DNA from: Haloferula luteola
Lineage (GTDB): Bacteria; Verrucomicrobiota; Verrucomicrobiia; Verrucomicrobiales; Akkermansiaceae
DNA: 64,000 nt
Assembly (NCBI RefSeq): GCF_014201715.1
Contig: NZ_JACHFD010000002.1
Coordinates: 1 to 64,000, forward strand
Reading direction: 5' to 3'
In this document: positions 62,435 through 64,000 of the stretch, piece by piece
How positions within the stretch are numbered: the first letter of the stretch is position 1
How the letters are laid out: every line of letters begins with the position of its first letter
Translations under genes and position numbers: made by a program
The notes under the pieces: model-generated
Told to the model about the DNA's origin: nothing
The model's input: only the letters and a program-made list of their open reading frames with translations
Database searches by the model: none

Positions 62435-63136
62435 ATGAAACGAACTCTCTTCGCCCTCGCGACCCTCGGCGGACTCACGCCCGTCGCTCATGCCGTGACC
62501 GTCAGCGCCAACATCGTTGGCTATGCAGGCGCTAGCGGAACTTTGGACAGCTCGGATCTGGCCGGATTGGTCCCCGCCTCAAATTGGAATCAAATCGAAC
62601 ACACCGGCAACGACATCTCCGTGTCCAACCTGGTCGATTCCACCGGTGCACCGACCGCCCTTTCCGTTTCCTGGGTCAGTATCGGCCCGTGGTACATGGA
62701 CATTGGAACGTCCAATGATCAGAGGCTCTTCAATGGCTACCTCGATAACTTTGACGAGCCTCGCACCATCACCTTCAGCGGATTCGAAGCCGGCACCACT
62801 TATCAAATCTACCTCTACATCGATGGCGACAACGGCACCCATACTCGCCATGGCGAATACACCCTTGGCGGTGTGACCACCACCGTGGTCGACGCGCCCG
62901 GAAACTTTTCGGGCAGCTACGAAGTCGTCGCAGCAGGGACCACTGGAGAAGGCAACGCCACCGTCTTTACCGTTTCCGGAGCGACCAGCTATGATCTCGT
63001 TTTTCATGGTGATCTCGCTGACGATCTTCCCCGCGCGCCCCTCAATGCCTTCCAGATCGTTTCCGTCCCGGAACCTTCTGGAGGGGTCCTCGCCCTTCTG
63101 AGCTTCGCGGGCTTCCTGCATCGTCGCCGGAAATAA
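62435..63136 (+). CDS. PEP-CTERM sorting-domain secreted protein 3
   Basis: A 233-residue exported protein. Signal peptide MKRTLFALATLGGLTPVAHA; the methionine at 62435 is preferred to one at 62429. The body is beta-rich, with VSWVSIGPWYMDIGTSNDQR and EAGTTYQIYLYIDGDNGTHT. The tail VPEPSGGVLALLSFAGFLHR from residue 211 is the exosortase sorting signal. It follows the LuxR pair by 138 bases. Confidence 0.88.
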   Translation: MKRTLFALATLGGLTPVAHAVTVSANIVGYAGASGTLDSSDLAGLVPASNWNQIEHTGNDISVSNLVDSTGAPTALSVSWVSIGPWYMDIGTSNDQRLFNGYLDNFDEPRTITFSGFEAGTTYQIYLYIDGDNGTHTRHGEYTLGGVTTTVVDAPGNFSGSYEVVAAGTTGEGNATVFTVSGATSYDLVFHGDLADDLPRAPLNAFQIVSVPEPSGGVLALLSFAGFLHRRRK

Positions 63137-63322
63137 GGCAGGTTCAGCCCGCCTCTCCTCGATCCCATGTGGAGCGGGAGTGGCAGGCCACTCCTGCCCA
63201 GCGCCAAAACACCGAGATCAGGAGGAAATGTGCTCCTTGAATTCCTCGCCCCTCGATCCGCGATTCGACAAGGTCGCGGCAGGGCGGTCTGGACGGCCAT
63301 CTCCGGTCGCCCGCTTCCACCC

Positions 63323-64000
63323 ATGGACTTCGAGAACTCTTCTCCCCATCGATCGAGCCCCCTTCTGACTCCTGCCCTGACCCGGTTGCTCGCCGCCACC
63401 GCCGGAGTCACCGTAGCCAATAACTATTACAACCAACCCCTTCTGCCGAAAATGGCAGAAAGCTTTGCTGTCGATCCCACCGCGGCCTCATGGGTCGCCG
63501 TCGCCACTCAACTCGGCTACGCCTGTGGCCTCGCCCTCGTGGTGCCCCTTGGAGACTGTGTCAATCGCAAGACCCTCTTGGTCACGACGGCGATGGCGGC
63601 CGTTTTCACCCTGCTGCTTTTGGCCACCTCGCAAGGCCTGGGAATGGCGATCGGAATGAGCTTCCTGCTCGGCGCAGGTTGCGTCACCCCCCAGGTGGCC
63701 GTTCCCTACGGAGCTGGCTTGGCCGCACCCGAGAAGCGCGGGCGCACCGTAGGCATCATCATGGGGGGATTGCTTGTCGGAATTCTGGGGGCCCGTATCT
63801 TTTCAGGCTTTTTCGGAGAATGGCTGGGCTGGCGCAGCGTCTTCCTGATCGGCGCCGGTTTCACCTTGACCCTCGCCTTCGTTCTGGGCCGCCTGCCCTC
63901 GGCGCCAGTCGCCCAGCCGGTTCCCTATCGTGAGGCCTTAGGGTCCCTTCTTCCTCTCCTTCGCCGCGAGCCCCTCCTCCAACGCCACTGTCTTCTCGGG
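63323..64000 (+). CDS. MFS transporter (3' end cut by window)
   Basis: 226 codons are visible and the frame is still open at the window end. The sequence begins MDFENSSPHRSS and has the early MFS pattern: helix 1 with NNYYNQPLLPKMAESF, helix 2 SWVAVATQLGYACGLALVV, the loop motif GDCVNRK (consensus GxLaDRxGRR-like), then LLGAGCVTPQVAVPYGAGLA and GRTVGIIMGGLLVGILGARI. The YYNQPLLP motif is common in drug or sugar efflux MFS proteins of the YfcJ/YdhP type. The substrate is unknown. Confidence 0.85.
   Translation, partial: MDFENSSPHRSSPLLTPALTRLLAATAGVTVANNYYNQPLLPKMAESFAVDPTAASWVAVATQLGYACGLALVVPLGDCVNRKTLLVTTAMAAVFTLLLLATSQGLGMAIGMSFLLGAGCVTPQVAVPYGAGLAAPEKRGRTVGIIMGGLLVGILGARIFSGFFGEWLGWRSVFLIGAGFTLTLAFVLGRLPSAPVAQPVPYREALGSLLPLLRREPLLQRHCLLG

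Noticed and set aside
1-64000. Mobile elements, prophage or CRISPR array
   Set aside because: No transposase, integrase, inverted terminal repeats or repeat-spacer units were found on reading both strands.

Overview
The window looks like chromosomal DNA of a GC-rich Gram-negative bacterium, most probably a member of Verrucomicrobiota (inference). Support comes from three short-tailed PEP-CTERM secreted proteins (VPEP..RRR), secreted proteins ending in a 'STDL..W...F.R' module, few Shine-Dalgarno sequences, a GxGYxYP protein, and a split YejABEF-like peptide importer. No phage, IS, CRISPR or rRNA is visible. Almost all genes look intact; only the two at the window edges are cut.

1-7.1 kb (minus strand): a GT4 glycosyltransferase with a large C-terminal domain (cut at base 1), a fatty-acid desaturase, a small glycine-rich RRM protein with a striking conserved 5' leader, a transglutaminase-like protein coupled to a PTS enzyme I homologue, and tRNA-Ser(UGA).

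7.1-21.5 kb (minus strand): a run of closely spaced genes. In transcription order these are yejB-like, yejE-like and yejA-like genes, two peptide-importer ATPases, hisC, a zinc-ribbon membrane protein, mnmE, a sirtuin deacylase and a large TPR protein. Both permeases have unusual periplasmic insertions. A second peptide importer (binding lipoprotein plus two permeases, no ATPase) diverges at 22.0-25.5 kb, followed by radC.

26-34 kb: two secreted proteins (a discoidin-like protein and an SGNH hydrolase flanked by two related beta modules), then a malonate uptake and activation locus (madL-madM-matB) with a divergent GntR/FCD regulator. 34-38.4 kb: a secreted metallophosphoesterase with LamG-like and RTX-like C-terminal parts, and two PEP-CTERM proteins.

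38.5-49.9 kb: a DUF2254 membrane protein, a cysteine-cluster protein, a YtrA-type regulator with an ABC ATPase and an unrecognised membrane protein, an alpha/beta hydrolase, a membrane protein, a TonB-dependent receptor, a cytochrome c-PQQ sugar dehydrogenase and a second RRM protein with the same leader. 50-55.8 kb: a second PQQ dehydrogenase with its cytochrome at the other end, then a Fur-family gene with sufCBD behind a 7-1-7 palindrome. 55.9-64 kb: a GxGYxYP protein, a DUF3857/transglutaminase/DUF2569 protein, tandem LuxR regulators, a third PEP-CTERM protein and the start of an MFS transporter.

The most notable observation is the duplicated RNA leader shared by the two RRM genes 45 kb apart. 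It has a conserved hairpin and an arm over the ribosome-binding region that could pair with either of two upstream segments. Others are the insertions in the YejB/YejE-like permeases, the swapped domain order of the two PQQ-cytochrome proteins, and the cysteine-poor Fur homologue at the suf operon.
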